From Devosia sp. (GTDB lineage Bacteria; Pseudomonadota; Alphaproteobacteria; Rhizobiales; Devosiaceae), in contig NZ_JAUYGL010000073.1 in the NCBI RefSeq assembly GCF_030689745.1, positions 1-36,665 of the forward strand: 36,665 bases of DNA, written 5' to 3'. Shown here piece after piece: positions 1-7,417 of this stretch (positions are counted from its first letter, which is position 1; each line of letters starts with the position of its first letter). Both the position numbers and the translations under genes were made by a program. A model generated the notes under the pieces. That model saw nothing but the letters and a program-made list of their open reading frames with translations, was not told the DNA's origin and ran no database searches.

Positions 1-2217
1 GTCGGCTTCACCCTCTCGCCCATCCTCTGGCGCAAGCTGCCGGGTTCGCGCTCGGCCGGCCGCGTGCAGTCCGTGGCTTTGCGTCTCGTCTCGGATCGCG
101 AGAGCGAGATCGAAAAGTTCAAGCCCGATGAGTATTGGTCAGTGGAAGCCAAGCTGGCCCAGTCCGGCAAGAGCTTCCTCGCCCGACTCCTCTCGGTCGA
201 TGGCAAGAAGACCGACAAGCTGGCCATCAAAGACGGCGAGAATGCCGCCGAGCTGAAAAAGCTCATCGAAGCCGGCCAGTTCAACGTTTCGGCCGTCGAC
301 AAGAAGCCGACCAAGCGCAATCCCTATGCGCCCTTCACCACCTCGAGCCTGCAGCAGGACGCCAGCTCGCGCCTGGGCCTGTCGCCCAATCGCACCATGC
401 AGATCGCCCAGCGACTCTATGAAGACGGCCTGATTACCTATATGCGAACCGACGCCGTCCAGATGGCGCCCGAGGGCATCGCCATGGCCCGCTCGGTGAT
501 CGGCAAATATTTCGGCGAAGAATACCTGCCCGACAAGCCGCGCATCTACCAGACCAAGGCCAAGAACGCCCAGGAGGCGCACGAGGCCGTCCGCCCAACG
601 GACATGTTCAAGCGCCCCGAGAGCCTCAGTCTCGATGCCGACCAGGCCAAGCTCTACGGCCTGATCTGGCGCCGCACCCTGGCCAGCCAGATGAAATCGG
701 CCGAGATTGACCGCACTACGGTCGATATCGCCGTCAATGTCCCCGGTCGCGCTGTCGAGCTGCGCGCCGTCGGCTCGGTCGTGACTTTTTCGGGCTTCCT
801 CAAGCTCTATGGTGTCGAGGTCAAATCCGACGAGCCCGATGATGCGGACGAGGAAAGCCGCGAACTGCCGCCCCTGGCCGTCGGCGACAAGCCGGCGCTG
901 CAGTCGGTCGATATCGAGCAGCACTTCACCCAACCGCCCAGCCGCTATACCGAAGCCAGCCTGATCAAGAAGATGGAAGAGCTCGGCATCGGCCGACCCT
1001 CAACCTATGCGGCCACGCTGACCACGCTCAAGGACCGCGACTATGTCCGACTTGAGGGCAAGGCCCTGCATCCCGAAGATCGCGGCCGCATTGTCACCGC
1101 CTTCCTTGAAAACTTCTTCAACCGCTATGTTGAATACGGTTTCACCGCAGGCCTCGAAGAGCAGCTTGACGAAATTTCGGCTGGCACTCTGGACTACAAG
1201 CAGGTGCTGCGCGACTTCTGGAAGGATTTTCACGCCGCCACCACCGAGATCAAGGATCTGCGCGTCTCCGAGGTCCTGGACGTCCTCAACGACGCCCTGG
1301 CCAGCCGCATCTTCCCGCCCAAGGAAGACGGCGGCGATCCACGGCTCTGCCCCACCTGTGGAGTAGGTCAGCTCTCGCTCAAGCTGGGCAAGTTCGGCGC
1401 CTTTATCGGCTGCTCGAATTATCCCGAATGCAAGCACACAATGCAGCTCTCGGATGCCGCCAGTGGCCAGTCCCCTGAAGCCGCTGCCGGCGACGGCGTG
1501 CTCGGCACCGATCCGGAATCGGGCGAAGAAGTCTTTCTCAAGACCGGCCGCTTCGGCCCCTATGTCCAGCTCGGCGATGCCGGCGGCAAGGAGGCCAAGC
1601 GCAGTTCCATCCCCAAGGGCTGGGACGCGGCGACCCTCAACCTGGAAGGCGCGCTCAAGCTGCTCTCGCTGCCCCGTGATGTGGGCCTGCACCCCGAAAC
1701 CGGCCTGCCCATCACGGCTGGCCTGGGGCGCTATGGTCCATTCATCCTGTGCGATGGCAAATACGCCAATCTTCCCGATATCGAAGAGGTGTTCACCGTT
1801 GGCCTCAATCGCGCCGTCGATCTGCTGGCGCAGAAGGCCGCTGGCGGCTTCAAGCGCGCTGGTGCGGTGGCTGCCATTCAGACCTTCGAGCACGAGGGCG
1901 GTCCGATTACCGTTCGCGCTGGCCGCTATGGCCCCTATGTCAATCAGGGCAAGATCAACGCCACGATCCCCAAGGACATCCAGCCTGAGGCGGTAACGCT
2001 TGAGCAGGCCGTTGAATGGATTGCTGCCCGCGCCGAAGCCACCGGCAAGAAGATAAAAAAGGTCCCAGCCAAAAAGAAGGCCCCGGCAAAGAAGCCGGCC
2101 GCTAAAAAGACCGCAGCCGCCAAGACGACGGCCACCAAAAAGACGGCTGCCAAGAAACCAACTGCCACGAAATCCACGACAAGCAAGGTCGTTGCCGACG
2201 AAGACGTCCCGTTCTAG
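1..2217 (+). CDS. topA: DNA topoisomerase I (type IA), 5'-truncated by the window edge
   Basis: Relaxes negatively supercoiled DNA through a transient 5'-phosphotyrosine break. The reading frame is open from base 1, so the gene begins upstream; the missing N-terminus should hold the Toprim metal-binding domain. What remains is about 738 codons. The active-site tyrosine lies in GLITYMRTDA (Tyr codon at 439-441); many family members have Ser where Ala follows the Asp. A four-cysteine zinc finger (CPTC...CSNYPEC) sits near 1348-1440, followed by three GR[FY]GP[YF] repeats typical of the alphaproteobacterial C-terminal region. The last 60 or so residues are a Lys/Ala/Thr-rich basic tail that probably binds DNA or RNA polymerase. 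The stop is followed by a hairpin whose T-run lies on the other strand, so this gene has no obvious terminator of its own. Identification is secure; only the 5' end is absent. Confidence 0.97.
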   Translation, partial: VGFTLSPILWRKLPGSRSAGRVQSVALRLVSDRESEIEKFKPDEYWSVEAKLAQSGKSFLARLLSVDGKKTDKLAIKDGENAAELKKLIEAGQFNVSAVDKKPTKRNPYAPFTTSSLQQDASSRLGLSPNRTMQIAQRLYEDGLITYMRTDAVQMAPEGIAMARSVIGKYFGEEYLPDKPRIYQTKAKNAQEAHEAVRPTDMFKRPESLSLDADQAKLYGLIWRRTLASQMKSAEIDRTTVDIAVNVPGRAVELRAVGSVVTFSGFLKLYGVEVKSDEPDDADEESRELPPLAVGDKPALQSVDIEQHFTQPPSRYTEASLIKKMEELGIGRPSTYAATLTTLKDRDYVRLEGKALHPEDRGRIVTAFLENFFNRYVEYGFTAGLEEQLDEISAGTLDYKQVLRDFWKDFHAATTEIKDLRVSEVLDVLNDALASRIFPPKEDGGDPRLCPTCGVGQLSLKLGKFGAFIGCSNYPECKHTMQLSDAASGQSPEAAAGDGVLGTDPESGEEVFLKTGRFGPYVQLGDAGGKEAKRSSIPKGWDAATLNLEGALKLLSLPRDVGLHPETGLPITAGLGRYGPFILCDGKYANLPDIEEVFTVGLNRAVDLLAQKAAGGFKRAGAVAAIQTFEHEGGPITVRAGRYGPYVNQGKINATIPKDIQPEAVTLEQAVEWIAARAEATGKKIKKVPAKKKAPAKKPAAKKTAAAKTTATKKTAAKKPTATKSTTSKVVADEDVPF

Positions 2218-2248
2218 CGCCGCGTCGGCGCGGTCGTAGCGCAGATAC

Positions 2249-2274
2249 AAAAAGCCCCGGCGCATGGCCGGGGC
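2249..2274 (-). terminator. Rho-independent terminator for leftward transcription
   Basis: An 8-bp perfect stem, GCCCCGGC (2254-2261) with GCCGGGGC (2267-2274), is preceded on the plus strand by five A. Read leftward, this is a GC-rich hairpin followed by TTTTT. The polarity fits the end of the transcript from the M19 dipeptidase and the small gene at 2444-2629, not topA, because no T-run follows on the plus strand. Confidence 0.75.
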
Positions 2275-2443
2275 AAGTGGGTCAGGAAAATCGGGGCGAG
2301 CGCCTGGCTGTTCAGCGCTCGAGCCCCAGCGGTGTCGTCGTTTCCGGCAGACACCGCGTGCCCATCATGGCCATTGGCTGGCACATAGCGATGGGCGTTT
2401 AGTCGCAGACTGACAATCCGGCCAAGCCGGCTCGTCGAGCCCG

Positions 2444-2629
2444 CTATTGGCTTGCCGGCGGCGGTGAAACATAGATCTGTTGTGCCACGCCTTTCTCACC
2501 ATCAGCGGTCCCAAATAGATGCTCGGGAGTACGTCGGGGCGATGTGTAGCTCGCCAGACACCATGGGCAGCGAGCAGCGGCACGAGGCCGAGGTCCAGCA
2601 CACGATTGACAGAGCCTAAGGGCGGGCAT
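2444..2629 (-). CDS. Possible 61-aa protein with two CxxC motifs (zinc-ribbon-like)
   Basis: I do not recognise a family. The case for a gene is local. A perfect Shine-Dalgarno AGGAGGT (2635-2641) lies five bases before an ATG, and the frame carries C7-x2-C10 and C21-x2-C24, the spacing of a small zinc ribbon, with a polar C-terminal half ending in proline-rich sequence. It sits about 200 bases after the dipeptidase stop, on the same strand, and before a leftward terminator, so it could be the second gene of that transcript. Against it: third codon positions are only about half G/C, unlike the strongly GC-biased neighbours, and a longer overlapping frame (2365-2655, same strand) also exists. 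It may be a recently acquired or fast-evolving small gene, or a chance frame. The rest of 2275-2836 shows nothing else I can support. Confidence 0.42.
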   Translation of the reverse strand: MPALRLCQSCAGPRPRAAARCPWCLASYTSPRRTPEHLFGTADGEKGVAQQIYVSPPPASQ

Positions 2630-2836
2630 GTTTTACCTCCTAGCTTCGCACCCATGACGGCGGAAGCTGCAAAATCTGATCAAACAGGGAACGAGCTTTT
2701 GGCTCGACTCTAAGATGGCCATAAATTCAGGCTTTTCAAGGGCTTGTTTGTCGCAGCTAAGGTAACGTGCCTATCCCTTGGTAGGGCTTGCCAAATCCGC
2801 TTTGGATTGCGCATTCGATCGGGCGCGCGCGCCGCA

Positions 2837-3880
2837 TTAGCCGATCGTGCGTTCGATCATGGCCAGCCAGTTGCCCAACGCGATTTTGCGCACCAGGGCC
2901 TCGCCATAGCCATTGTCCAGCAAGGCCTGCAGCAGTTTGGGCACACCGGTCACGTCACCCATCGCCGCCGGTACCATGGCGCCATCAAAGTCCGACCCCA
3001 GCGCCACGCCATCTTCCCCCAGCGCCTCTATCAGCGCATCAACATGGCGTACGATCACCTCGAGATCAGTGTCTTTCTGCCATTGTCCGTCCGGACGCAA
3101 AAACCCGGCCGCATAGTTCACCCCCACCAGGCCCCGGCTCTCGGCGATGGCTGCCAATTGCCAATCCACCAGATTGCGCGAACTGGCGCAGATCGCATGC
3201 ACATTGGAATGGGTCGCCACCAGCGGCTTGTCGCTGAGCGCAGCCACGTCGCGGAACCCGGCGGCGTTGAGATGGGAGAGGTCGATCATCACCCCACGGC
3301 GATTGCATTCGCGCACCAGCGCCTTGCCGGCATCACTCAGGCCGGGTCCGATTTCGGCATCGGAAGGAAAGCGGAACGGCACGCCGGCGGCGTAGGCATT
3401 GGCCCGGCTCCACACCAGCCCGATTGAGCGCAGCCCGGCCGCGTAGAGCACGTCCAGGGCGTAAAAATCCGTGTCGATGGCCTCGGCGCCCTCAATGTGC
3501 ATCACGGCCGCCAGCGTGTCCCTAACCGTGGCGGCGCGTATATCTGCGGCGCTCCGGCAGATGGTCAGTCCCCCGGTACGCTCGAGCTGCAACAAGATCG
3601 CGGCCATGCCCAAGGTCGAGGCTTGCGCATCGGCCAGTCCCAACTCGGGTGGCAGCGTGCCTTTGCTATCGGAAGCCGACACCGCGCCGCCGGCATTGCT
3701 CTTCACCGGCGGCGGGAACATGGCAAAGAATCCGCCCACCATGCCGGCAGCCTTGGCCCGAGGCAGATCGATATCGGCAGCAGGCATGCCTTCGATGAAC
3801 AGCCTGGTCTTGTCCCCCTCGGCCTCCAGCAGCTTGAGCAAGGTGTCATTGTGGCCGTCGAAGAAGGGAATTTGGGTCAT
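2837..3880 (-). CDS. Membrane (renal-type) dipeptidase, peptidase family M19
   Basis: A zinc-dependent hydrolase of the amidohydrolase superfamily; characterised relatives cleave dipeptides, often with a D- or dehydro-residue at the C-terminal position. The 347-aa length is usual. All metal ligands expected for M19 are visible: H10 and D12 in DGHND, bridging E130 in HIEG, H203 in DLSH and H224 in THSN, with D297 in the SDFDG motif. No signal peptide is seen, so the enzyme is probably cytoplasmic despite the family name. It reads divergently from rnr across about 180 bases containing a 10-bp direct repeat. Its position between topA and rnr is not part of the usual rhizobial block as I remember it, so it may have been inserted here. 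The substrate cannot be deduced from sequence. Confidence 0.93.
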   Translation of the reverse strand: MTQIPFFDGHNDTLLKLLEAEGDKTRLFIEGMPAADIDLPRAKAAGMVGGFFAMFPPPVKSNAGGAVSASDSKGTLPPELGLADAQASTLGMAAILLQLERTGGLTICRSAADIRAATVRDTLAAVMHIEGAEAIDTDFYALDVLYAAGLRSIGLVWSRANAYAAGVPFRFPSDAEIGPGLSDAGKALVRECNRRGVMIDLSHLNAAGFRDVAALSDKPLVATHSNVHAICASSRNLVDWQLAAIAESRGLVGVNYAAGFLRPDGQWQKDTDLEVIVRHVDALIEALGEDGVALGSDFDGAMVPAAMGDVTGVPKLLQALLDNGYGEALVRKIALGNWLAMIERTIG

Positions 3881-3913
3881 CGGAAAACCAGAGAATCACG
3901 GATCTGAGCCTGC

Positions 3914-3943
3914 ATGATGTCAGCATCTCGCCGATGATGTCAG
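3914..3943. repeat. Tandem 10-bp direct repeat in the dipeptidase/rnr divergent region
   Basis: ATGATGTCAG occurs at 3914-3923 and again at 3934-3943, exactly 20 bp apart, which is about two helical turns and places both copies on one DNA face. It lies 34-63 bp upstream of the dipeptidase start codon, in its likely promoter. This looks like a pair of sites for a dimeric or cooperative regulator. No known consensus is recognised. Confidence 0.45.
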
Positions 3944-4007
3944 TCGCATCTGCGGCGACACGTGAGCCCTCGACCGCAACGATCGCGTTCACATAACGTT
4001 AGCAAAA

Positions 4008-4037
4008 TTGGCAATTCCGACGCGATTGCCCTATCTA
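4008..4037 (+). promoter_or_regulatory. Likely sigma-70-type promoter of rnr
   Basis: TTGGCA (4008-4013) is followed after 17 bases by CTATCT (4031-4036), or after 18 by TATCTA. The predicted transcript starts near 4043 and gives a short leader before the ATG at 4064. This also argues against the longer alternative start at 3962, which would lie upstream of the promoter. Confidence 0.55.
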
Positions 4038-4063
4038 TGCGATACCCTATTAGAAACGACCCA

Positions 4064-6349
4064 ATGGCCAGGCCTCCAATTACCAAACCCAAAAACCTCT
4101 CCGGTCCCAAGCGCGCCCGCAAACCAGCGGCCGATGCCCTGCCCTCACGTGAACAATTGCTCGAAGCTCTCGCCAAACAGCCCGATATCAAGGGCAAGCG
4201 CGATCTGGCGAAGATGTTCGGCATCCGTGGCGACATGCGCCGCCCGTTCAAGGCCATGCTGGCAGAACTCGAGGGCGAAGGTGTCATCACCCGTACCCGC
4301 AAGGCGCTGCGCCGCACCGCCGCCCTGCCCCATGTCACCGTGCTCGACATCCCCCTCGATGCTGATCCTGATGACCTGCATGCCTATCCGGCGCAGTGGA
4401 ACGAGGAGGAAGGCGAAAAGCCTCGCGTCACTGTGCTCGGCGGCCGCGATGCGCGCGTCGCTCCCGCCCCTGGGGACCGCATTCTCGCCCGCATCGATGC
4501 CGGCGAGGCCGAGATTCCGGTTTACACCGCCAAGGCGATGAAGATCCTCGACAAGCCGCGTCGCGGGCAGATCGGCATAGTCCGCATGGATGATGACGGC
4601 GCGCGCTTGCTGCCGGTTGATCGCAAGCTCAAAGAAATGCGCATCCCGCTCGGCGATCTGTTGACGGCTGCCGATGGCGATCTTGTCGAGGTCGAGGTCA
4701 AGCTTTCGGGCCGCCTGATGATCCCGCGCGCCAAGGTCACCGCCGTCATCGGCAACCCGATGTCTGAAGGCGCCATCAGCCTGATCGCCATCCATAATCT
4801 GGAAATCCCCTACCGGTTCCCGCAATCGGTGATCCGCGAGGCCGATGCGGCAACTGAAGCCAATCTCAAGGGCCGCGAAGATTGGCGCGACGTGCCGTTG
4901 ATCACCATCGATCCCGCCGACGCCAAGGATCATGACGACGCGGTCTACGCCGAACCGGACCAGGATCCGGCCAATCCTGGAGGCCATATCGTCACCGTCG
5001 CCATTGCCGACGTCGCTGCCTATGTCCACCCCGGTTCGGAGTTGGATCGCGAAGCCTATCTGCGCGGCAATTCGGTGTACTTTCCCGATCGGGTGGTTCC
5101 CATGCTGCCCGAGCGCATCTCCAATGAACTGTGCTCGCTCAAGCAGGGCGTGCCCCGCGCCGCCCTGGCTGTCCGCATGGTGATTGGTGCTGATGGCCGC
5201 AAGCGCAACCACAGCTTTCATCGCATTCTGATGCGTTCGGCTGCCAAACTCAGCTATCAGCAGGTCCAGGCCGCCATTGATGGCCAGGTTGACGAGCAGA
5301 CCGGTCCACTGCTCGATCCGATCCTGCGCCCGCTTTACGCTGCCTATGATGTCATGGTCCATGCCCGCAACCATCGCGGCCCATTGGAGCTTGACCTGCC
5401 CGAGCGCAAGATCGTGCTGGACGACAAGGGCATGGTTCTCGATATCCGGGTGCCAGAGCGGCTGGAGGCCCATCGTCTCATCGAAGAAATGATGATTGCT
5501 GCCAATGTTGCCGCCGCCGAAACGCTTGAACAGAAGCGGTCCGCCCTGCTCTATCGCGTGCACGACGAGCCATCGTCGGAAAAACTGCAGGCCCTGCGCG
5601 ATTTCCTCGGCTCACTGCAGATCGCGATCAAGAAGTCCGACAGCGTTCGCGCCACCGACTTCAACGGCATTCTGGCCCAGTCACGCAAGGCCGGCAATGT
5701 CGAACAGGTCAGTGAAATGGTGCTGCGCAGTCAGGCCCAGGCCGAGTACAATGCCGAGAATTACGGCCATTTTGGCCTCAATCTCGACCGCTACGCGCAC
5801 TTTACCTCACCCATTCGTCGCTACGCTGATCTGATCGTGCACCGCGCCCTGATTACGGCGCTCAATCTGGGCGAAGACGGCCTGACCGAACGCGAGATGC
5901 TGCAATTGCCCAGCATTGCCCAGCATATTTCGGCCACCGAGCGCCGCGCCATGCGCGCTGAACGCGAGACCGCCGACCGCTTGCTGGCCCAGTTCCTCGC
6001 CACCAAGATCGGCGCCAAGTTCGAGGGCCGCATCTCCGGCGTCACCCGTTCCGGCCTGTTTGTGCGCCTGTTCGAGACCGGCGCCGACGGCTTTGTCCCC
6101 GCCTCAAGCCTGGGTCAGGACTACTATCGCTATGTCGAAGAGCGCCAGTCGATGATCGGCGAGCGCGGCGGCGAGAAGTTCACCCTGGGTGATCGGGTCA
6201 CAGTCCGGCTGCTGGAGGCAGCCCCGGTTGCCGGTGCCCTGCGGTTCGAACTGCTCTCGGAAGGCACGCGCGTCAATCCGTCATCTGTCAGACGTGGCAA
6301 CAAGCGCCCATTTAAGCCGTTCGGCGCCAAGGGGCGCAAAAAGAGGTAA
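4064..6349 (+). CDS. rnr: Ribonuclease R (RNB-family 3'-5' exoribonuclease)
   Basis: A processive hydrolytic 3'-5' exoribonuclease that degrades structured RNA and takes part in mRNA and rRNA turnover and in trans-translation. The protein is 761 aa from the chosen ATG. An upstream in-frame GTG at 3962 would add 34 residues, but these are unlike the family and precede the likely promoter. N-terminal winged-helix and cold-shock-like regions are followed by the RNB catalytic core with the aspartate cluster DPADAKDHDDAV near residues 283-295. An S1 RNA-binding domain lies at about 650-720 (GAKFEGRISGVTRSGLFV), and a short basic Arg/Lys tail follows. It is followed after four bases by the DUF983 gene and is probably cotranscribed with it. 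Identification is secure; the start is supported by promoter placement. Confidence 0.96.
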   Translation: MARPPITKPKNLSGPKRARKPAADALPSREQLLEALAKQPDIKGKRDLAKMFGIRGDMRRPFKAMLAELEGEGVITRTRKALRRTAALPHVTVLDIPLDADPDDLHAYPAQWNEEEGEKPRVTVLGGRDARVAPAPGDRILARIDAGEAEIPVYTAKAMKILDKPRRGQIGIVRMDDDGARLLPVDRKLKEMRIPLGDLLTAADGDLVEVEVKLSGRLMIPRAKVTAVIGNPMSEGAISLIAIHNLEIPYRFPQSVIREADAATEANLKGREDWRDVPLITIDPADAKDHDDAVYAEPDQDPANPGGHIVTVAIADVAAYVHPGSELDREAYLRGNSVYFPDRVVPMLPERISNELCSLKQGVPRAALAVRMVIGADGRKRNHSFHRILMRSAAKLSYQQVQAAIDGQVDEQTGPLLDPILRPLYAAYDVMVHARNHRGPLELDLPERKIVLDDKGMVLDIRVPERLEAHRLIEEMMIAANVAAAETLEQKRSALLYRVHDEPSSEKLQALRDFLGSLQIAIKKSDSVRATDFNGILAQSRKAGNVEQVSEMVLRSQAQAEYNAENYGHFGLNLDRYAHFTSPIRRYADLIVHRALITALNLGEDGLTEREMLQLPSIAQHISATERRAMRAERETADRLLAQFLATKIGAKFEGRISGVTRSGLFVRLFETGADGFVPASSLGQDYYRYVEERQSMIGERGGEKFTLGDRVTVRLLEAAPVAGALRFELLSEGTRVNPSSVRRGNKRPFKPFGAKGRKKR

Positions 6350-6353
6350 TCTG

Positions 6354-6746
6354 ATGGTAGATAAGGCAACGGTTGAACAGCGTGATCTTGGTCAGGCCAT
6401 GTGGCGCGGCACCACCTGCAAGTGCCCCCATTGCGGTCAGGGCAAGATGTTTAGGGCCTATCTCAAGGTTGCCGAGAACTGCGATGTCTGCGGCGAGCAG
6501 CTCGACCTGCACCGCGCCGATGACTTTCCGCCCTACATCGCCATCATGATCGTTGGCCACATCCTGGTGGCGGTCATGCTGCACATGGACATGACCTGGC
6601 ACGTCAATCCGCTCACCTATCTCTATACGATGATCCCGCTCGCTGTGATCCTGCCACTCGCCATGCTGCCCTCGATCAAGGGCGCCATTGTCGGTCTGCA
6701 ATGGGCCAATGGCATGTACGGCTTCGGTACCGGCCAGACGGACTGA
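6354..6746 (+). CDS. DUF983 family small membrane protein
   Basis: A 130-aa protein of unknown function in a family (DUF983) found widely in alphaproteobacteria beside rnr and rpmG. The N-terminal half carries two paired-cysteine motifs, CPHC near residue 24 and CDVC near residue 43, which should form a zinc ribbon. Two hydrophobic segments follow (IAIMIVGHILVAVML and the stretch around MIPLAVILPLAML), so the metal site is probably held next to the inner membrane. The ATG lies four bases after the rnr stop, with AAGAGG inside the end of rnr as ribosome site. Its stop codon abuts the rpmG promoter. The family assignment is firm from pattern; the role is unknown. Confidence 0.9.
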   Translation: MVDKATVEQRDLGQAMWRGTTCKCPHCGQGKMFRAYLKVAENCDVCGEQLDLHRADDFPPYIAIMIVGHILVAVMLHMDMTWHVNPLTYLYTMIPLAVILPLAMLPSIKGAIVGLQWANGMYGFGTGQTD

Positions 6747-6754
6747 AAGTCACC

Positions 6755-6782
6755 TTGACAATCCGCGACAAATCCGTAGGTT
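6755..6782 (+). promoter_or_regulatory. Promoter of rpmG
   Basis: TTGACA (6755-6760) is followed after 16 bases by TAGGTT (6777-6782), a good alphaproteobacterial housekeeping promoter. It starts a leader of about 55 bases ahead of the rpmG ATG and makes rpmG independent of the rnr-DUF983 transcript. Confidence 0.65.
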
Positions 6783-6842
6783 GCGGCCAAATTCAGGCGC
6801 CGGGGAATCCGCGGCGCCGATTGCTTTGTGAAGGACTACCAA

Positions 6843-7010
6843 ATGGCCAAAGCTGCTTCCGTCAAGATCAAGCTCGTGTCGACAGCTGATACTGGCTTTT
6901 ACTACGTCACCAAGAAGAATGCCCGCACCCAGACCGAGAAGCTGTCGTATCGCAAGTACGACCCGGTCGTGCGCAAGCACGTTGAATTCAAGGAAGCCAA
7001 GATCAAGTAA
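6843..7010 (+). CDS. rpmG: 50S ribosomal protein L33
   Basis: A 55-aa basic protein of the large ribosomal subunit, located near the E site. The sequence [13 protein letters not shown] followed by [10 protein letters not shown] and the [14 protein letters not shown] ending is typical of proteobacterial L33. It lacks the CxxC pairs of the zinc-binding form, so it is the zinc-independent type. The start is the ATG after a GAAGGA ribosome site; an upstream in-frame start at 6828 would add five residues not seen in the family. A promoter lies directly upstream and a strong hairpin terminator 30 bases downstream, so the gene is probably transcribed alone. Confidence 0.97.
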   Translation: MAKAASVKIKLVSTADTGFYYVTKKNARTQTEKLSYRKYDPVVRKHVEFKEAKIK

Positions 7011-7036
7011 TTTGGTCGCCGTTTCGTTGCGAAATC

Positions 7037-7068
7037 AAAAGCCCCGCATCAGCGATGCGGGGCTTTTT
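7037..7068 (+). terminator. Bidirectional Rho-independent terminator after rpmG
   Basis: A ten-base-pair perfect stem, GCCCCGCATC (7041-7050) with GATGCGGGGC (7054-7063) and a 3-base loop, is followed by TTTTT and preceded by AAAA. It can therefore stop rpmG transcription rightward and also the leftward transcript that starts after pleD. Confidence 0.9.
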
Positions 7069-7108
7069 GCTATCCCTTGGCGGCGGGCAGTAATAGGCGC
7101 CGCCCAGT

Positions 7109-7125
7109 GCTAGCAGTCTGCTAGC
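7109..7125. repeat. 17-bp palindrome GCTAGCAG-T-CTGCTAGC
   Basis: A perfect inverted repeat of eight bases around one central base, in the gap between rpmG and pleD. It could be an operator or a short hairpin near the 3' end of the candidate RNA. The paired GCTAGC arms also occur in the repeats at 9278-9315 and 18392-18424. Confidence 0.55.
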
Positions 7126-7139
7126 GATTTCGGGTAATG

Positions 7140-7369
7140 TGCTGCAATTGTTTGAACAGTGTGGCTGGTCCGGAGCGGCATGTCGAAGAGGCCACTCTGT
7201 CCGCGTCCGGACCAACCGCCCCACGGGTCTCAGGCGTTGCGGCGGACCTGAAACGAGCCGTGGGGAACCCTCGACAGCGCCCCGTAACGGGGCATGTCGG
7301 TGTTGAGGGCAACCTACTCTCGAACGGCCAAAACACAAGGCAAACCGGGCCTCTGCAGCCAGCAACCTT
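7140..7369 (-). ncRNA. Candidate structured non-coding RNA between pleD and rpmG
   Basis: The stretch has no convincing protein frame but contains three consecutive hairpins with perfect outer stems: TGGTCCGGA 7166-7174 with 7206-7214 (extended inward by GCGG/CCGC and AGAG/CTCT); CCCCACGG 7219-7226 with 7258-7265 (inner TCAGG/CCTGA); and CCCTC 7268-7272 with 7305-7309 (inner GACA/TGTC and GCCCCG/CGGGGC). The orientation is set by the leftward promoter at 7376-7404, giving a start near 7369. The 3' end is unknown and could extend to the bidirectional hairpin at 7041-7063, for an RNA of about 330 nt. It does not show the signature motifs of RNase P RNA, tmRNA or SRP RNA. It could also act as an extended 3' region of the pleD transcript. 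I cannot name a family. Confidence 0.5.
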
Positions 7370-7375
7370 TTGTTA

Positions 7376-7404
7376 ATTATAACAGATAACCCTAACGGGT
7401 CCAA
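7376..7404 (-). promoter_or_regulatory. Near-consensus leftward promoter directly after pleD
   Basis: Read leftward, TTGGAC (7399-7404) is separated by exactly 17 bases from a perfect TATAAT (7376-7381). It begins 14 bases past the pleD stop and points into a region without a protein gene, which is the main argument for an RNA gene there. Confidence 0.62.
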
Positions 7405-7417
7405 TTGCACCGATCGC

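Noticed and set aside
139..933. Long minus-strand open frame of 264 codons opposite topA
   Set aside because: It is a shadow of the GC-biased topA frame; composition and lack of any recognisable motif argue against it. The same holds for long opposite frames over rnr, nuoN, nuoM, nuoL, proS and rnj.
2054..2206. Lys/Ala/Thr repeats at the end of topA considered as a tandem DNA repeat
   Set aside because: The repetition is a protein-level basic tail known from other TopA proteins; the underlying codons are not an exact DNA repeat.
2519..2713. Plus-strand open frame of 64 codons downstream of topA
   Set aside because: Low-complexity Ser/Thr/Arg composition typical of an antisense frame, no clear ribosome site, and it overlaps the better supported leftward micro-gene.
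7140..7369. Assignment of the hairpin region to RNase P RNA, tmRNA, SRP RNA, 6S RNA or a cobalamin riboswitch
   Set aside because: The conserved motifs of the first three and the B12 box are not present, and the layout of separate hairpins does not fit 6S RNA.
7137..7376. Plus-strand open frame of 79 codons in the pleD-rpmG gap
   Set aside because: No ribosome site, no recognisable motif, and it lies entirely over the inverted repeats, which explain the sequence better.
7371..7399. TTAA/TTAT-rich sequence after pleD considered as a CtrA-binding site
   Set aside because: Spacing does not match TTAA-N7-TTAA in either direction; the sequence is better explained by the TATAAT promoter element.
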